NCBI GenBank assembly: GCA_012656075.1
Contig: JAAKBF010000093.1
Coordinates: 62,001 to 126,000 of the forward strand
DNA length: 64,000 nt
Reading direction: 5' to 3'
DNA from: Phytophthora hibernalis
Lineage: Eukaryota > Oomycota > Peronosporomycetes > Peronosporales > Peronosporaceae
A program made the position numbers and the translations under genes. Below the pieces are notes generated by a model that worked only from the letters and a program-made list of their open reading frames with translations, searched no databases and was not told the origin of the DNA. Shown here piece after piece: positions 22,682-33,794 of the stretch (the stretch's first letter is position 1; each line of letters begins with the position of its first letter).

Positions 22682-23609
22682 TTACAGCGGCTTGGTGGCC
22701 GTCACGAAGAAGCGTTTGAAGTTGAAGATCGTGCTCCCGTCGCTTTGTTTGGGATATGCGCCGGCGACCAATTCGCGATACTTGAGCTCGAACTGCGTGG
22801 CCTCCGTGGAGGGTTCATTCAAAGCTTTCATGAAAGGACGAAGGCCTGTGGAGCTCGTGAAATCGGCCACGGGGTTGTCACCCTCGAGAATGTGCGCGTA
22901 CACCGTCACCCAAATGTCCAGCTCAACGTTTGTGTCAGCAGACTTGAACAGCTCGTAGTAGAATTCTGGATCGTGTTCGCACGTAACCGAGCGCACCCCA
23001 GCCACACGATCTCTCAGGCCTAATTGCTCCGCCGCGTCGAGCATCAAACCGTAGTTCGGCTGAAGACGAGTGTCCGGGATCTGGAACGCCAGCACACCTC
23101 CTGGTTTCAGGAACGAATACAGACGCGACATGATCTCGTCGTGTTTATCGGCGCGTGCCCACTGCAGTGCAGCATTGGAGAAGATGAGGTCGACAGGACG
23201 TCCAGGGTTGTAGGTTTCAAAGTCACCTTCAACGTAGGTGAATTGCTGCGTGTCGAGAGATTTGTTCTCCTTGTGTTCACGCTGAGCGACCTCCAGCATG
23301 GAAGTTGCTGAGTCAACGAATGTCACGTAGGCCTTTGGCCACCGTTTCCTGTATTTGAAGAGCATCAAACTGTTCATGAGCACTGAGACTGTGGTGAGTA
23401 AACGAAAGGTGCCCGTACAGGAATGCAGGTGCCATGTTCCCAGTTCCAGCACCGATGTCGATGATGTCGACCGATGGGTCATTATCGGCAGTTGGTAAAG
23501 CTGGCACACGGTCAAGTAGGTCGAGTGCTGGACGAAGACGTTGCTGTTGGAATTTGAGATACTTCTGCGGCTGCCACGTTTGAGAGGCACGAAGGACGCT
23601 TTGGGCCAT
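22682..23609 (-). CDS. Trans-aconitate-2-methyltransferase-like SAM methyltransferase, copy 1
   Basis: Two exons, 23609-23419 and 23348-22682, use a GT-AG intron (23349-23418) with preserved phase. The SAM-binding motif I is IIDIGAGTGNMAP. Post-motif segments are TFVDSATSMLEVA, DLIFSNAALQW and LYSFLKPGGVLAFQIPDT. The N-terminal block MAQSVLRASQTWQPQKYLKF is typical of Tam-like enzymes, which methylate trans-aconitate or related carboxylates; the real substrate is unknown. The gene is intact. It lies directly outside the left arm of the large inverted repeat, and a broken paralogue sits at 39.8-40.7 kb with the intron at the same position. Confidence 0.9.
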
Positions 23610-24259
23610 GGTTGGTCGTCGAGTTTGGATTTTCGATAAACAAGGGGTAAGTTCGAAAGTGAACAGGTTTGCGCTGTATGCACGCCAGTTCGATGGAGTT
23701 GTGGTGGTATTCATCAATCGGCCTGGTTGATGTACGTGTCATTTGTGCAAGCACTTCATTGCAGAAGCATGCCTTCCACCAATTAGAGGTCAATTTTAAT
23801 GAAAGGTACTTGGCTGGGTGTTTGCGGCAAGTTGAAGCAGCATTTCAAGGTGAACCGCCAAGGAATGATACGTAGCTCGGAGCTAGGGATACAAGCTCAA
23901 GATGTTTCGCGTATTCACTCCGTTCGGCTTGGTGGTTGCGGAGAAGAAGCGTTCATAACGTTATCGAAAACGGAGCTTCCACCGCTCGTGATACGCGGCG
24001 GTGATCAGCTCATGATGGGTTGTACTCATTTGTACTGGCATTTTGAGCAAACACTTGCTGTGGTTGAAGAGTTCGAGGCTTGGACATTTGACACTCTCCG
24101 CTCTCGGTTAAAAGAGAGGCCATTATCCACGGCACGGGAAGTGTCGAGCTGATCATTCAGCTGCAGGTGTTTGCGTTGATGGCTAGCTTATGCAATCCGG
24201 TCCGAGGCCTCTACATGTACATGTCGATGAGTGGTCATTCCCGCTTTCTCCAAGCAGCA

Positions 24260-25310
24260 ATGGCGTCTACCAACCTCGTCTACCGCATCAAAGACCGCAC
24301 TTCGCACCACAACTTGAAAGTTCAAACGGAACCCCTCCTCACCGTTCGAGACCATGAAGTGCTCGTGGAGATCCGTGGCGTCACTCTCAATGCGCGTGAC
24401 CTTCAAATCTGCAGTGGCGTTTACCCAGCCGCCGCAGTGAAGAACGATCTGGTCCCCTGTTCAGACGGAGCTGGAGTCGTTGCTGCAGTTGGATCGGCAG
24501 TCGACGACATTCACGTCGGTGACCGCGTCATTATCAACATCGCTTTGGACAACCTGTACGGACCATTGAAGAACCAAGATCACATGCTTGGTGGGGGTGT
24601 GGACGGCACTCTCCGACAGTATGCTGCGGTGCCGGCCCAAGCAATCATCAAGGTACCAGAGGAATGCAAACTGGATTACGTGCAATTGGCGTCGCTGGTT
24701 TGCACAGGCGCCACCGTGTGGAACTCACTTTACGGCTACGTGCCAATGAAACCCGGTCAGACCGTTCTTTTCAAGGAACCGGTGGTGTGTCGATCACGGG
24801 TGTTCAGCTCGCCAAAGCCGCCGGAGCGGTCACGATCGTCACGTCCTCATCAGATGAAAAGCTCAAGTTTGTGAAGGAGAAATTCGACATCGACCATGTT
24901 ATCAACTACCGTACGACCCCCAACTGGTCCGAGAAAGTGCGCCGTCTTACCAACGGAGAAGGTGTCGACTACATCATTGAAATCGGTGGCGCCGGCACGA
25001 TCGAGCAGAGCATCAAGGCTACCGCATCGGGCGGGATGATCGCAGTCATCGGCTACCTGGCCGACATTGAGCAGGAAAACATGCCCAACGTCCGCTTTTT
25101 GCCCTGATCCAGGGCTGTGTGCTTCGTGGCGTTCAAGCTGGCAGCAAACAACTCTCAACCGAACTGATGCGGTTTGTGGCACGACAGAATGTCCAGCCCT
25201 ACATTCACAAGACCTTCGGGTTTACCCGGGATGACGTGGTCGCAGCGTTCGACTTGCTGAAGTCGGGCAGCCACATCGGAAAGATTGGCATTGCGGTCAA
25301 GGAGCAGTAG
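24260..25310 (+). CDS. MDR-type NADPH quinone/alcohol oxidoreductase, copy 1 (two frame breaks)
   Basis: A medium-chain dehydrogenase/reductase of about 350 residues. It has the GroES-like N-terminal domain (EVLVEIRGVTLNARDLQICS, GDRVI) and a Rossmann domain with GTGGVSITGVQLAKAAGA, then GEGVDYIIEIGG and the C-terminal GFTRDDVVAAFDLLKSG. No structural-zinc Cys cluster is seen, so a zinc-independent quinone-oxidoreductase type is likely. Breaks lie at about 24771 (ttttcaagg; the other copy has ttttccaagg) and about 25091 (gtccgc; the other copy gtcccgc). Both are one-base homopolymer losses that the inverted copy does not share. An upstream in-frame extension to 24167 is A+T-rich leader, and ATG 24260 starts the conserved domain. 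Confidence 0.85.
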
Positions 25311-25556
25311 AGCGTACTTTCGTCTGACAGGACAGGCATTCCTATCGAAGTGTATACAACCAGAGGACCCTGCACCGTTCGAATGCGTATTCTCTTTAAT
25401 CGCGAAGTTCGAAGTAACAGCGACCACGTAGTTTGAGGTGACCATGCAGTTGAAGTGATGCTGCCAGCAATTCGAGGCGATCTTGGCTTCGATTGGAAAA
25501 GCGGCGACTAGCGGAAACGATCCGGCTATCAACTAAGACAGAAAGAGAAACCTCTT

Positions 25557-25572
25557 GCTCACTCTCCAAACC
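25557..25572 (+). promoter_or_regulatory. Candidate oomycete initiator upstream of the small secreted protein
   Basis: gctcactctccaaacc resembles the oomycete initiator consensus GCTCATTYYNCAWTTT with a few mismatches and sits 30 bp before ATG 25602. The match is partial and position-based. Confidence 0.35.
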
Positions 25573-25601
25573 ACTCGACCGCGCACAAGCTCCAAGACAA
25601 T

Positions 25602-25856
25602 ATGTTCAAGACCATTGTCGTGTTCATTGTACTGGTGTTCTGCCTTGACGTTGCAGCGTCCACGCGTCACCTCCGACTGGCTGCCGATCCCTGTGTATTG
25701 CACTCGAGTTCGGCCAGCACCAACAACGTCGGATCCGACAGCAACTCGCTACCACACGAGTCCGGGACGATCTCCATCGGGAGTAAAGTCTTCAGCATCA
25801 CCGACACGGGCAACACCATGACCATCGGAGACACCAAATTCCGAGTTTTCAGCTAG
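25602..25856 (+). CDS. Small secreted protein with RxLR-type string, copy 1
   Basis: An 84-residue protein. Residues 1-19 form a clear signal peptide (MFKTIVVFIVLVFCLDVAA). RHLR occupies residues 22-25 (STRHLRLAADPC), followed by a Ser/Asn-rich stretch and a Gly/Thr-rich tail (ISIGSKVFSITDTGNTMTIG). The RHLR fits the RxLR consensus of oomycete host-translocated effectors. It lies unusually close to the predicted cleavage site, and no dEER motif follows. There is one Cys in the mature part. An identical copy lies at 54348-54602 in the other repeat arm. It could be an effector or simply a small wall/secreted protein. Confidence 0.75.
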   Translation: MFKTIVVFIVLVFCLDVAASTRHLRLAADPCVLHSSSASTNNVGSDSNSLPHESGTISIGSKVFSITDTGNTMTIGDTKFRVFS

Positions 25857-25951
25857 TCAGGAACAAACCACGTAGGTTGCTACCCTCTAGCCTAACTTTC
25901 AAGTAACGATTCATTTCCCACTATCATTCATTACGCCTTTCTCACGAAACC

Positions 25952-28900
25952 TTACGCGGTCCCCGACCTCTTCGCCAATGCAGCAAACACCGACTGCGGT
26001 TGAGCCAACAACTCCGACGGAGAACCGAACTCCGCCACGCGACCGGCGTCCATGACGGCGATCTTGTCGCAATGCAGAATCGTGTTGATGCGGTGTGCGA
26101 TGATCAGCACCGTCTTGGCCTCGAACGTCTCCTGGATCGTCGTCTGGATGAGTGCGTCCGTGGCTGTGTCCACGTTGGCCGTGGCCTCGTCCAGCACCAC
26201 CACTTTACTATCTTTGAGCAGTGCACGACCGATACAGATGAGTTGACGTTGACCCACAGACAGGTTGTCTCCGCCCTCGGCCACCTCAAAGTCGAGACCC
26301 GATCCCCAATGACGCAGCTTGTCCGCCATGTGCACCTGCTTCAGCACGGCCCAGATGCGCTCGTCCGAGTACTCGTGGAACGGGTCCAGGTTCTCTCGCA
26401 GCGGTCCGCTGAAGAGCACGGGGTCCTGCGGGATGATGGCGAGGCTGCGACGCAGTTCGCGCAGGTTGATGCTCGAGATGTCGACGTCGTCGATGAGCAC
26501 GCGGCCGCTGTCGAAGTCGCAGATGCGGAAGAGCGCGACCATGAGTGAACTCTTGCCTGCACCAGTGCGTCCGCAGATACCGACCTTTTCTCCAGCAGCG
26601 ACGTCCATGTCGACACCTTTGAGTACCAGCGGGAGTTCGGGTCGGTAACGGAGACAGAGTTGGTCGAACCGAATTGTGCCTCGTGATGGCCATGATTGAG
26701 CTTTCACTCCGGTATCGTGATTCACTGCATCGAGTAGCTCAGCAACACTTCTGCCCGAGGAGTCTTCACTCTCGATCTGACGGAAGAACAACAGTCGTTC
26801 AACACTGGTCATAGCGTTATCGGTACGATCCACTGAGCGCATGACCCATTGCACCATCGACGTCAGCATGAGCGAATACGTGAGCGAGAGGCCGGACGTC
26901 AAGGACCCGACAGACCCAACGGTGGCAACGAGGTACAGCGAAACAATAAATATGATGGCGACGGACAGGAAGTCCAATCGCGTGGCCAACCATCGGCTTG
27001 CAGCCCAGTACGTCAGGTACAGATTGGCGTTGGTGTCTACAACGCACCGGTTCTGCTTCGTGAAGTTGTCTTCCATGCGGAAGGCGCGGATCGTAGCGAG
27101 ACCGGACAATGTTTCGCTGAAGAGATTGTACACAGGTGTCCGCGTGATACCTTCCAGACGTTTGATCTCTCGCGAAGACTTCTTAAGTACTGCCCGATGT
27201 ACAGGAAAACGAGAAAGATCGGGATATACGCAACTCCGATCCAGTACGAAGCGAATGCCGAAACAATGAGAGCTCCAAGAGCGAGCGACGCATTTGAAGC
27301 AGCAACTGGTACTCTTGGGGAGGATCGAGTCCATTTGATCCAAGTCGTTCGAGAAGCGGTTCAAAATCTGCCCCATGGGTGTCACGTCAAAGTACCGGGT
27401 TACGGGTGCTCGCAAAACACGCCGGAAGAGCTCATCGTGCATGTGCTGCGATGAGCGAATACATGACTCGATAATCATCAACGCTCGACCGAAGGACAAC
27501 AACGCACACAGAACAAGAAATCCCAAGTACCACATGCCGAAAGTTGTGTTCGAGTAGGTTGGATCCACACCACGTCGTGGCATGTTGCGTGCCCAATGAC
27601 CGGGCCACCAATCCACAACTGTGCGTGCAGCTTGTCCAGCAATGTAGGCCACAACAACCACTAGAATGACAACTAAGCCGTTGAAACCAGTCTCATCGAA
27701 GTAGGTCTTATAGATGCGCCCGCCAACCTTGCCTTTCACGCGATCTTCTGTCTTGATCAGCCGTCCTGATGTCTTCTCCTCCTTCGTTTCAATCTCTCGT
27801 GTCACCTGTGCTTTCGTGATATCCCCGTGTTGGCCACTTCGTGCTTCTTGTCATCGGTTGGGTTCTCCAGCAGTACCTCGATGTCGTTCCCAGCAGGAGA
27901 AACATGTTCTACAATACGCTCTGTACTTTCGCCAACCTTTGTAGAGTGAGGTGCCAAATGCGGGAACTGAGCGAGCACGTCCTTGTATGGACCCTGCGCA
28001 GCAATAACCCCATCATGCATCACTACGACCTGATCTGCATTCGGTAATAAGTCATAATGGCTGTTGACTACCAGCAACCGAGTTTGTTCACCTGCTAAGC
28101 CAACGATACACTTATCAAAAATCGCATGAGCCACGTGCGGGTCCACAGCACTGAGCGGATCGTCCAAAATCAACACATCCGTCCCAGTACGATACATGGC
28201 CGCGCGATCGCCACACGAGCCTTCTGACCCCCACTCAAATTGATGCCGCGCTCACCGATTTCCGTCGAGTCTCCATTGGGCAGTGTTTTCAGATCCGTCG
28301 CCAGTTGCGAGGCATCCAGCACCCGCGCGTACAACTCAGCGTTGTATTCTTGCTCAAAGAGGATGTTGTCGCGCAAAGTAGCGTTGCGAATCCAAGTGTC
28401 TTGGCTCACATAGGATACACGACCTGCGATCTCCAGTATACCAGACGTTTGCGGCATTTCTCCGAGAATGGCATTCACCAGGCTGGATTTGCCCGATCCA
28501 ACCTTACCTACGATCATAATGAGGGACCCGCGCTCGATCTCGAGGTTGACACCCTGAAGCTGAAAAACTTGTTTGTCCGTAGTGTTTGCCGTAGGCAAAT
28601 CCAGGACAGCGATATCATTGGTTTCTGACTTCAGGCTGCCGCTAGCCGTGAGGACAACCTGATCTCCGTGTTCGCTGTCAAATTCTGCTTGTGCTGGTGT
28701 AACAACAACAACGTCGCCACCAGTCAAGTTTGCAGGCCATTCAAAGGTTCCATCTCGAATGGAAATGCGTCCGCGGCCAATTGCAGCATTTCCCACTCCA
28801 CCCACTGCTCCGCCAACTGCTGAAAGAAGTGGAGCTTTGCTTGTTGGTGTCGACTCGTGTGCTCCATTCCCATCCAGTTGAAGTACAGGCATCGCAGAAA

Positions 28901-30294
28901 CCTCACTGCTAGAGAGGAACGCGTCAATACGAGTGTAAGCAATCTTAGCTTTCGACAAACCGCCAATCGCCAGTGGTAATTGATTCAGCGCTGCGCGACT
29001 GATATTGACCATGGCAACAAGCGTGAATGCCTCCACAACGGTGATTGTGTGTCGGATCAGCACGTATACACCCAGCGTTGCGCCTGAAAGAAATGTCGGC
29101 GTGATGAATAGCATCACCGTGTTGATCACCTGGTACGAGTGGAACTGCCGCAGCAGACCCACCTCACTCACTCGAAGCTTCTCCACACGTTGAGCTCGAA
29201 AATCTTCCCACGCGTAGAACTTCATGACACGAATTCCCTGTAGAGTCTCCGATGTGACTCTGACACGTTCATCAATAACACGCAGCAGCTTTCGTTGCAA
29301 GCCAGCGATCCGATCACCTTGTTGGATGGAAATGACCATGACGGCAGTAAGCACAGCAGCACCAGCAAGAGCAGCGTACACGTCGAAGAGGAACCCAATC
29401 AACACACACGACACGACAAAGGCCAAGGGCCCCATAACAAGCCACGGACCCTGCACCATCGCAGTGAACACTCGCTCGGTATCGACGCTCATAAGTGTCA
29501 GGATCTCTCCTGTCGTGTACTCCTGTCTCGCCGCACTCGACAACTTCAGAGCCTTCTCATACACGAGTGACATGGTCAACGAGCGCATATTCGCGCCAAT
29601 TCTTGACGCCACGAAGAACAAATAGTTGAGTGCACAAACTGCCACCAGAGAACTGCCGGTCATCATGGCCACCAACCAGTAGCCATTCGAAATGTGCAAA
29701 ACATTTTCTTGGCCGTTCAAAAACTCGAGTAACGCTCTCGTCACGTACGTTTGCAAGCCCAACGCCAACACGTACACGACGCAGCCCAGTAACACCACTG
29801 CGTCCCCATCGATACCCTCGTGTCACCCGTGATCCTGTCACGCCACGTACTTCGGCGTAGACGGTTCGGTCTCACTTACCGTGCCACTCATCATGTGCGA
29901 CTTGTCGATTCCTCATCATTCCTCGATTTGCCTCGATGGACGAGAACGGTCAAAGTTACGTGGAGGCACCGGCCACACCGAAGGCCAAGCGTTCGGAGCG
30001 AGTTGCGCTTGGAACGTTTTGAGATAGGCCACGAAAACCGGCGAAAGGCCGAAACCTTGGTTTTCACTCGGTTCGTAGACTTGTCGGAAGCGCTTTTCGA
30101 GCGATTCGCAAGCGTCACTCGCACACAGGCCACATATCGTCGAGCTCGAGGATTCGACGAGACCCGAGAGAAATCAAAGGCTGGATCCATTGCGCCAAAA
30201 CGATTGAAGGGAGTGAAGCTTTCGCCAACGGATTGGGTATTTGGCTGAATTTGGTGTTTTGAGGTGCTGCAACTGCCTCATAATGGACGGCCAT
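25952..30294 (-). CDS. ABCC (MRP-type) transporter A, several frame breaks
   Basis: The layout is TMD1-NBD1-TMD2-NBD2 without a TMD0, about 1400 residues, starting at ATG 30294 (PNPLAKASLPSIVLAQWIQP follows). NBD1 has VGKVGSGKSSLV and LSGGQKARVAIAR; NBD2 has GRTGAGKSSLMVALFR, LSVGQRQLICIGR, VVVLDEATANVD and IIAHR. As usual for ABCC, NBD1 has DDP where NBD2 has the catalytic DEA. Such pumps export conjugates and xenobiotics at plasma or vacuolar membrane. Frame breaks: near 30120, about 28195, about 27808, and a compensating pair within TMD2 (about 27325-27190). Between 29800 and 29945 the sequence does not align with the paralogues (roughly 100 bp, with a gtaagt-like donor), so an intron or insertion is possible. 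May be a pseudogene. Confidence 0.85.
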
Positions 30295-30666
30295 TGCAAT
30301 ACCGGGAATGCAATGCCAAGTCTCGTGTCTGCGGCCAATTGACGAGTGGAACGGACACCACGTACTTGACGCATTGGGATGGGCTGACTACTGTACCCGA
30401 TTTCTAAGTCGCTTGTAGCCATTTACCGGTATTAAATTACCGGGAAAGTATTAAAATACTGGAGAATTTTGCATTGGTGGCGCGTGATTGCTGCTGCTGC
30501 CGACCGACCTACGCTGCCGTCTAGCGCCAGGTGCGTCTCGAACGGGCCATTAGCTGGCCCATCTTCTCCGTCGTCTTGGCTTCACAACGCAGTCCGGGCC
30601 ACTCTCCAACTCGCTCGTCTTCCCGACCAAAATACATCTAACACAAGTGTATCTACAGATCCCAGC
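30295..30666. other. Divergent intergenic region between ABC transporter A and exportin-T
   Basis: Contains the A+T-rich segment 30421-30465 with small imperfect inverted repeats (accggtattaaattaccgg; agtattaaaatact). It presumably holds two promoters. No gene is seen. Confidence 0.5.
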
Positions 30667-33600
30667 ATGGCGGACGTCGCCGAGTTCGAGCGCGCTGTGA
30701 TCGTGGCCTTCCAGTACGCGGGGCTAGCACCAATGACCAGCAGGCACAGACGCTCAAGTTGCAGGCCGAGAGCTTCTGTACCGCCGTCAAGAACCAGGCG
30801 GACGGCTGGCGCGCCGAGCTGCAGCTGTTCGAGCACTCGGAGCACGAGCAGGTCAAGTTCTACGCCCTCCAGGCGCTGCAGGAGGCGCTGGCCAATGGCG
30901 TGGCTGACGACGTGGCCGTGGCCGTGAGGGTGGAGCTGTTGGCCTGGCTGCAGAGCCATGTGGCCTACGTGGAGAGCAAGGCGCCGTACCTCAAGACCAA
31001 GCTGGCCGTGGTCGTCACGCTGCTGATCAAGAGAGACTACCCCGACCGCTGGCCGACGGCCTTCACGGAGCTGCTGGCTCTGCTGCCTCAAGGCGCGTCC
31101 GTCGTGGAGATGTACTTTAGGATTCTACTGGCTATTAACGAGGAGATCGTGGAGTTTGACGCTCAGAGGACTCAACAGGAGGCCGCGCACAATATGAAGA
31201 TCAAGGACGCCATGCGGGAAGGCTCCTGCATGCGTGAGAGCTTCGACGCGATCGCGCGCGTGCTCGTGAACGCGGATGCGAGTGACGTGATGCGGCAGTT
31301 GAGTGCCAGTGCGCTCGAGACGCTCAAGAGGTACATCAGCTGGGTGGATATCGGACTCGTGGTGAACGACACGCTGTGGCCGCTGCTGATGAAGCTGCTG
31401 AGGGAGAGCGAGACGTTCCGCTGCCAAGCGGCCAACTGCGTGTTCGAGGTGATTGACAAGGGTATGACGCCGGAGAAGAAGCTGGCCCTGTTGCAGCAAC
31501 TGCAGATTCTTGAAATGCTGGCGGCCTTGCCGATTCGCGAGGACGACGAGTTTGCAGAGGAAATTGGAGAGGTGATCAATGCGGTGGGGTTGGAGCTCGT
31601 GACGTGCATGGATGCCTTTCGTCACACGAACCGGCCCGACCTGCTTCAGGCCAGCGGGACGATGCTATGCCAGCTCATGCCGCTAGTGTGGGAACTCTTT
31701 GCGCACGAGTCAAAGGACGTGTCCGAAGAGGTGTTCGAGATTGTCAATGCAGTGGGCGGCGCGATGCTGCGCACGGAGACACAGACAGCGGGCAAGCCTC
31801 AGAGCGAATCGGAGGTGTTCCGGCCGTCGGCGTACATTCCGCAGGTCCTGCATGGAATATATCGACAGACGCGGTTCCCAGAAGACTCCGACTCAGATGC
31901 AGCCGAGTTTGAAGAGTACCGTCGCAGTCTGTACACCATCTTCTTGAACATTGTACGTCAGCGGCCGCATGATACACTTGCCTTCCTCACGAATCTAGCG
32001 CAGAGTCTACCGGGGCAATTTGCTGAAATCGACCCGCGCGACCTCGAGAGCTTCCTGTCGCTAGTGTACCGATTCAAGGAAGGCCTCGCCGCGCTGAAGG
32101 CCGTGGCAGTTCCATTTAACGAGCCAACGAGTCCGCTTACTCTCATGGTCGTGCAGATCCATAGCAGCATGCTCTCAACGTCCAGCAATGCAGTTCCGCT
32201 GCACCCATCCGTGTTGCTTACGTACTACGATCTCACCGTACGATACAGCAAAGTGCTGCAGAACGAGTCAGCACTCATTCCGGCAATGCTTGAGATGATG
32301 TTCGGCACACACGGACTCGCTCATCCGGCTGCTCATGTGCGCTCTCGTGTGTGTTACCTGTGTCTGCGTCTTGTGAAGGCTATCGGAGCCTCAGTTAATC
32401 TTCACGCGTCCAGTATCCTGAGTGCGCTGCAGCCGCGCCTTGCAATTGCTAATGAGAGTGAAGCGCTAGCGAGCCTGCACAACCCAACCTATCTGGCCTA
32501 CGACGACCAGTTATATCTATTCGAGCTTGCCGGCCAGATTATTGCTTCGCTCGTGCGCCCCGCAGAGGAGACTGGCATGACCGCGAAGCAGCTCCGGTAC
32601 CGCTACACAATTGCCGTGTTGGACCCACTGCTCCAGGGATTGAATACGACGCTAAATGAAATGGCGAAGGGTGCTCTGACTGACGAAGAATATGTTACTG
32701 AGCACTGCGCCTCCCACCTTAACGCAATTGCGCACGTATTGAAGGCCTTCAAGGGCACCGACTGCATGGAGAACCACCAGGAAACATTCACACAGGTGCT
32801 GACTGCAGCAGCATGCGTGCTTCGTGCACTGCCCGTACCGCGCGCGTGCGCTCCAAGGTGATCTTCACGCTGCACCGTTTGACTACAGTGCTCGACCGTG
32901 AACACTTTTTGGGTAACGTGCAGGAGACTTTGCAGACGCTTATGATGGGCTGCGAGCAGCCTGAAGTCGTGGAGATCGTGCAGCTTGTGGATCAACTTAT
33001 TATCAAGCACAAACAGGCTCTGGGCGGATTCCTGGACAAGACGACGCTGCCGTTTGTGCAGCACTTGTGCGCACTGATGCCCGAACGGGTGCGCTTGCCA
33101 ATGCTGAGACCAAGGACGCGCCGCAGCTCGAGCGTGAAGCCACACAGAAGTACCTGTACACCTTTCTGCTGCACCTTGTAACCCACGGTCTGGACGCCGT
33201 GCTCATCAGCGCGCAGAACGTCGCGCAGCTGGAAAACATGCTGCGGCTCGTGCTTGAGGGTTGTGCTGAAGTTCAGGACGCCAATATCAACCGCGCGTGC
33301 TTTTCGATCGGGAGTATGTTAGTCGAGCGCTGGATTAGCAATGGAGCGGCTCCTTCTCCGGCGTGCGAGGCGTCAGGGGCTTCGAGTGCGGCAACTTCAG
33401 CGGCGTCGGCCGCGTTGCGTGCTGAGCTGCGTGCCGAGCTGTCCGCCAAGGGCAAGGCGCGCTTCACGCAGATCGCAGTGCAGGACTTCACGCGTGCGAT
33501 GTTCGCCGTGACGAAACTGCGGCATTTCGACATCGACGACATGCAGACCATGCTGGCGGTCAAGGAGATCGTCAACATGCAGGCGGTGCTGGTGGGTGCC

Positions 33601-33756
33601 GTCGGCGTCGAGTACCTGACGTTTATGCGCGACGTCTTCCTGCCGTCACTGGGCTGTCCACCCGAGCTCGCGGGGCCATACACGGAGCAGGTCGCCACAG
33701 GAGACCGTAAGGCCATCCAGGCCGCGTACAAGGCGCTCGTGAGCAAGATGAAGTAG
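30667..33756 (+). CDS. XPOT: Exportin-T, tRNA nuclear export receptor (three frame breaks)
   Basis: A HEAT-repeat importin-beta-type protein of about 1030 residues that exports mature tRNA with RanGTP. ATG 30667 (MADVAEFERAVIVAFQYAG) starts the N-terminal Ran-binding region. Recognisable blocks are HEQVKFYALQALQEAL, YLKTKLAVVVTLLIKRDYP, YFRILLAINEEIVEFD, IKDAMREG, YISWVDIGLVVNDTLWPLL, AANCVFEVIDKGMTPEKK, AHVRSRVCYLCLRLVKAIGA, and the C-terminal block TKLRHFDIDDMQTMLAVKE. Single-base breaks lie near 30720 (short G run), 32835-32850 and 33085-33100. They fragment a gene expected to be single-copy and important, so sequencing error is the simplest explanation. GC-rich third positions match the flanking host genes. 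Confidence 0.93.
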
Positions 33757-33794
33757 TAGGACCCGATAACTTTTGAAGCAATAGGATAATAGGC

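Larger units (their letters stand above)
23958..29800. repeat. Left arm of large imperfect inverted repeat
   Basis: Homologous, in opposite orientation, to about 50470-56237. The outer boundary is sharp at aacgttatcgaaaacgg (near 23958; 56237 on the other arm). It carries the oxidoreductase, the RxLR-like small protein and ABC transporter A. Near-identity holds from the outer end through the transporter's second nucleotide-binding domain and again in its first transmembrane domain. The linker and first nucleotide-binding region in between have diverged. Confidence 0.85.

Noticed and set aside
24167..24259. Upstream N-terminal extension of the oxidoreductase (about 31 residues)
   Set aside because: A+T-rich, lacks family homology, and the conserved GroES-like domain starts right after ATG 24260.
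26000..26548. Repeated antisense frames of about 182 residues opposite each NBD2 (also 37059, 44609, 49228, 53749)
   Set aside because: They recur only because the NBD2 DNA is nearly identical in five genes; no independent motif or start context.
30421..30465. Small inverted repeats as transposon termini
   Set aside because: Arms are 5-9 bp and imperfect, in A+T-rich DNA; below what chance would give.
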